Shown: positions 61,247 to 64,000 of the stretch, piece after piece | How the letters are laid out: each line of letters begins with the position of its first letter | How positions within the stretch are numbered: position 1 is the first letter of the stretch | Origin: an uncultured Rhodospirillales bacterium | GTDB lineage: Bacteria > Pseudomonadota > Alphaproteobacteria > Azospirillales > Azospirillaceae | Assembly: GCA_903927615.1 (NCBI GenBank) | Contig: CAIYNU010000047.1 | Coordinates: forward strand, 1-64,000 | Direction of reading: 5' to 3' | Length of the DNA stretch: 64,000 nt | Translations under genes and position numbers: made by a program | Notes under the pieces: generated by a model | The model's input: the letters and a program-made list of their open reading frames with translations, nothing else | What the model was told of the DNA's origin: nothing | Databases searched by the model: none

Positions 61247-62407
61247 ATGTCGGCCGGGTTTGAGCGATTACGCGTAGATGGCTATCGCCGACTGAAGAAT
61301 CTGGACTTGCCGTTACGCCCTCTCAACGTTTTGATCGGGGCCAACGGTGTCGGCAAGACCTCTGTACTGGAGGTATTTGATCTGTTGGCGGCGTCCGCAG
61401 ATGGGCGACTGGAAAGCACACTCTCACGAACCGGTGGCATATCAAGCTTGCTCACCCTGGACGGTCAGACGGATCGTATACATTTCCAGCTCGAGCAACC
61501 CGCTCCAGATAATGTATCAATTGAATACTACATCTGCCTTTCAAGCGCAGGAATCGGCTATGCGATAGAAAGCGAGGCGTTAATTGAACAAACACATGAC
61601 CAAAATAATACTTCTCTGCACCTGATTCGGTCAGAACATGGCCAATTGACCTATTACAACACAAATAATAATATCTCTTTTTCTCCGAATTGGCCCATTA
61701 AACGAGGGGAAACTGCATTATTTCAGGTCCCTAGAATGTTTAATAAACAAGAGCGATTTCGCCAAATTCTTGCATTTCCTGAAACGATTTACCACATGCT
61801 GGACGTTTCTCCCCGCGCTCCCGTGCGCCTCCCACAATCGATACAACCCGTCAAAACGCCAGGAACGAATGGTGAATACCTACTGTCCTGCCTTTATTCT
61901 ATTCGGGAAAACCACCCGGATCGCTTCGCGGCGATTGAAGACGCCCTGCGCGCGGTGTTTCCCACCTTCGAGCGACTGACCCTCCCGCTGGTTGCGACAG
62001 GTTCCGTAACCCTGGCCTGGAAAGATAAGACTCTGTCCAAGCCCATTTATCCGCATCAATTATCGGAAGGTACCCTAAGGTTCCTGTGGCTAACAACTTT
62101 ACTGCAAAGTCCCGAATTACCAGGCGTAATCTTGATTGACGAGCCAGAGGTCAGCCTCCATCCAGAGATGTTACGGTTGCTAGCTGATCTCATGCGCGAA
62201 GCATCTCAATACACACAACTGATTATTGCAACCCATTCCGATCGATTCGTCCGGTTTCTCGACCCCGATGAACTTGTGGTCTGTGATTTGGATGAAACCG
62301 GAAGCACCATCGTTCAGCGGGCCAGCAACCTGGATATTGACGCCTGGATGGCCGATTACACGCTTGACCAGCTCTGGTCGATGGGGGTGATCGGGGGCCG
62401 CCTATGA
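61247..62407 (+). CDS. AAA ATPase (RecF/OLD-like), defence-type
   Basis: A 386-aa ABC-class ATPase: FERLRVDGYRRLKNLDLPLRPLNVLIGANGVGKTSVLEVFDLL (Walker A GANGVGKT, 31-38), signature-like LSEGTLRFLWLTTLLQ, Walker B GVILIDEPEVSLHPEM, and the switch IIATHSDRFV. This is the AAA_21/OLD-type arrangement. The DUF4276 gene starts inside its stop (ATGA), a standard split ATPase/TOPRIM module seen in phage-defence contexts. AT-richer codon use in the middle (61480-61800) points to acquisition. Confidence 0.9.
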   Translation: MSAGFERLRVDGYRRLKNLDLPLRPLNVLIGANGVGKTSVLEVFDLLAASADGRLESTLSRTGGISSLLTLDGQTDRIHFQLEQPAPDNVSIEYYICLSSAGIGYAIESEALIEQTHDQNNTSLHLIRSEHGQLTYYNTNNNISFSPNWPIKRGETALFQVPRMFNKQERFRQILAFPETIYHMLDVSPRAPVRLPQSIQPVKTPGTNGEYLLSCLYSIRENHPDRFAAIEDALRAVFPTFERLTLPLVATGSVTLAWKDKTLSKPIYPHQLSEGTLRFLWLTTLLQSPELPGVILIDEPEVSLHPEMLRLLADLMREASQYTQLIIATHSDRFVRFLDPDELVVCDLDETGSTIVQRASNLDIDAWMADYTLDQLWSMGVIGGRL

Positions 62408-63033
62408 GCGTGCGGATCGCCATTTTAGTCGAAGGGTCAACCGAAACCATCCTCAAGCAGCCCCTTCAAAATTTCCTAACACCGCTCCTGACAAACCAAA
62501 TGCCGAAGCTCATTTTTTTACGTCAAAATGGCCGGATTCCCAAAAGAGAGGACCTTAAGCGGCACGTAACCCACCTTTTGAATAGTCACCCCTGCGCCGA
62601 CGCGGTTATTGCACTGACCGATGTCTATACCGGGGGTAATGATTTTCAGGGCGCTGGAGACGCCAAGCAAAAAATGCGTGAATGGGTCGGAAAGGAGCCG
62701 CGCTTCCATCCCCACGTTGCATTATATGATTTCGAAGCGTGGTTACTTCCGTACTGGGGTGACATTCAGAGACTGGCAGGAAGCAATCGAGCATCACCAA
62801 ATGCATCCCCCGAACATGTCAATCATGGGTATCCTCCAGCTCGTGTGCTTGCTGAAGTCTTCCGCACAGGAACGAAAGGCAAGGTATACAGCAAAATAAG
62901 AGATGGTAGTGCCATTTTACGTGATAAAGATTTAAACATTGCGGCACAGGCCTGTCCTGAGCTTCGGGCCTTTTTGAATACCATCATTGCCATAAGCCAA
63001 AATAAGCCGCTGCCGGCCCCTACCCCGCCGTGA
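62404..63033 (+). CDS. DUF4276 protein, TOPRIM-like nuclease candidate
   Basis: A 209-aa protein starting MSVRIAILVEGSTETILKQPL. The VEGSTE motif (9-14) is the TOPRIM-type catalytic Glu. ALTDVYTG and VALYDFEAWLLPYW supply further acidic residues conserved in the family. With the coupled AAA ATPase it resembles a split OLD-like nuclease system, expected to cut nucleic acid when triggered. Its last 14 bp overlap the end of the convergent SAM hydrolase gene, which suggests insertion into a tight intergenic space. Confidence 0.88.
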   Translation: MSVRIAILVEGSTETILKQPLQNFLTPLLTNQMPKLIFLRQNGRIPKREDLKRHVTHLLNSHPCADAVIALTDVYTGGNDFQGAGDAKQKMREWVGKEPRFHPHVALYDFEAWLLPYWGDIQRLAGSNRASPNASPEHVNHGYPPARVLAEVFRTGTKGKVYSKIRDGSAILRDKDLNIAAQACPELRAFLNTIIAISQNKPLPAPTPP

Positions 63034-63751
63034 TCTCCACCGGCGACCCGACGGTCAGATGCAGGACCCCGGCTGCGCGCCCCTGGTTGACCGCGATCTC
63101 CACCAGGCCGTTGCCGTTGGCGTACCACAGCGGTTCGCCTGGCGGCACGTCCGCAAAGGTGCGGTGACGCCGAATCGCCTGGCCTTGCACCTCCACCACC
63201 GCGGTTCGTGCCATGGTCTTGGCGCGGATGCCAACCATGGCGTTGCCGTAGCCGTCAAGATAGATAATACGGGCCAATTCGTCGGGCCAGGATGGCCGGG
63301 CGATGCTGTCGGGGGCCAGCGGCACCCCCGGGGATGCTTCGCCCCGGGCCAGCCGGGCCGCCACCGGGGCAAACAGGTCGCGGCCATGGAAAGTCGGCGA
63401 CAATTTGGCCGGCAACCAGTCGATCTGCCAGACATGGATGTCGCGTGACCGGCGGCGGACCAATTCGAAGAGGCCGTTGTCCGGGCCGACAAACCAACGA
63501 CCGTCGGCATAAACCACCAACGGTCGCCGGCCGGTACCGACTTCAGGATCAACCACACACAGAAAGACGTCCCCGGGCAGGAACGTCTCGGAGTACGCGG
63601 CCAGCAGATAAGCCGACAGTTGGGGATCAAAGGAGGGGGCGTCGGCAAACAGATCGATGATCGGCACCCCCGGCGCCGCCCGCATCAGAACCGCCTTGAC
63701 CTGGCCGGTATACGGCCCGGTCAGGCCGAAATCCGTAAACAGATAAATCAT
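63020..63751 (-). CDS. SAM hydroxide adenosyltransferase (DUF62)
   Basis: A 243-aa protein that hydrolyses S-adenosylmethionine to adenosine and methionine in characterised homologues (fluorinase/chlorinase superfamily). N-terminal MIYLFTDFGLTGPYTGQVKAVLMRAAPGVPIIDLFADAPSFD carries the catalytic Asp. ETFLPGDVFLCVVDPEVGTGRRPLVV and GPDNGLFELV are further signatures, and the C-terminal barrel has IYLDGYGNAMVGI. ATG 63751 or GTG 63763 (AGGTGG nearby) may start it. Confidence 0.93.
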   Translation of the reverse strand: MIYLFTDFGLTGPYTGQVKAVLMRAAPGVPIIDLFADAPSFDPQLSAYLLAAYSETFLPGDVFLCVVDPEVGTGRRPLVVYADGRWFVGPDNGLFELVRRRSRDIHVWQIDWLPAKLSPTFHGRDLFAPVAARLARGEASPGVPLAPDSIARPSWPDELARIIYLDGYGNAMVGIRAKTMARTAVVEVQGQAIRRHRTFADVPPGEPLWYANGNGLVEIAVNQGRAAGVLHLTVGSPVEITAG

Positions 63752-63784
63752 CAGCCGGCCCACCCACCTGCGATCTTATCGCCT

Positions 63785-64000
63785 CCTACTTCTTATCATA
63801 AGTCAGCTTGAGCCTGAACACCCGCTCCTGGTCATGCTTCCAGTTCTTGGCAAGGGCACAGATCACAATGCCATTGGCCGCTTTGGTGAATTTCGGCTTC
63901 TCCATCATGGCGGCCCCGATCGGCGCCTCCACGAAAAACTCGAGTTTGGTCCAAGTGGCATCCTTGGGCGTCTTGATGAAGCCATCGGCGTCAACATTCA
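63785..64000 (-). CDS. C-terminal part of an unknown protein (truncated by window)
   Basis: On the minus strand the frame is open from the right edge to TAG at 63785-63787, encoding an end such as GFIKTPKDATWTKLEFFVEAP...NGIVICALAKNWKHDQERVF, finishing RLKLTYDKK. Beta-rich and Lys-rich. The start lies beyond the window. No family recognised. Confidence 0.6.

Overview
This window is GC-rich (apart from a few islands) and carries regulators typical of Alphaproteobacteria: GcrA, a CckA-type hybrid kinase and a MucR/Ros regulator, with GANTC sites in front of gcrA. Gene orders such as gltB-gltD, the ilv operon and the rsmI-yraN-gshB neighbourhood suggest a free-living member of the Rhodospirillales. 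The genus cannot be named from the sequence. I saw no rRNA gene, tRNA gene or CRISPR array.

Layout. 1-2306: a truncated proline-repeat/TPR protein and a phosphate-binding protein fused to an OmpA-like domain. 2391-5654: a 105-bp tandem repeat, a UUCG-loop terminator, a DEAD-box helicase and release factor 3. 5722-5884: first copy of a hairpin-rich dispersed element. 5881-12447 (minus): gltB-gltD plus a NADAR-domain gene. 12749-15448 (minus): a giant coiled-coil repeat protein and a CBS protein. 15768-22008 (plus): a PhoB box followed by pstS-pstC-pstA-pstB-phoU-phoB. 22006-25841: second copy of the dispersed element, DsrE and DUF1993 genes, a histidine kinase with a wrecked receiver domain, and small coiled-coil genes.

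25896-40063 is the most unusual part. It contains a tubulin-like GTPase of about 1526 aa with a large zinc-ribbon tail. Upstream in the same operon is a secreted or membrane-anchored vWA protein of about 1367 aa, its stop overlapping the GTPase start. Next comes a sigma-54-type AAA+ activator whose L1 loop departs from GAFTGA, then a divergent STAND-like ATPase and a multi-pass membrane protein. I find a well-spaced sigma-54 promoter (-24/-12) with inverted repeats upstream, exactly in front of the vWA-tubulin operon. This ties activator and operon into one proposed inducible, membrane-associated system.

40321-50483: cckA, a MaoC/PhaJ-like hydratase, ribF, third copy of the dispersed element, a PCuAC-fold protein without metal ligands, the ilvB-(unknown)-ilvH-ilvC operon (minus), small secreted-protein genes, and gcrA. 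50788-58850: a small basic protein, a DUF1800/DUF1501 pair, MucR, a DsbA-family protein, gshB, SirB1-like and YraN. 58840-64000: rsmI, an LpoA-like lipoprotein, an AT-richer AAA ATPase/DUF4276 (TOPRIM-like) pair that looks like an acquired defence module, a SAM hydroxide adenosyltransferase, and the 3' part of an unknown gene cut by the window end.

A second notable signal is a repeat family whose three copies each begin at the stop codon of the adjacent gene, in the same orientation relative to it. It may be a mobile element with site preference or a dispersed terminator cassette.
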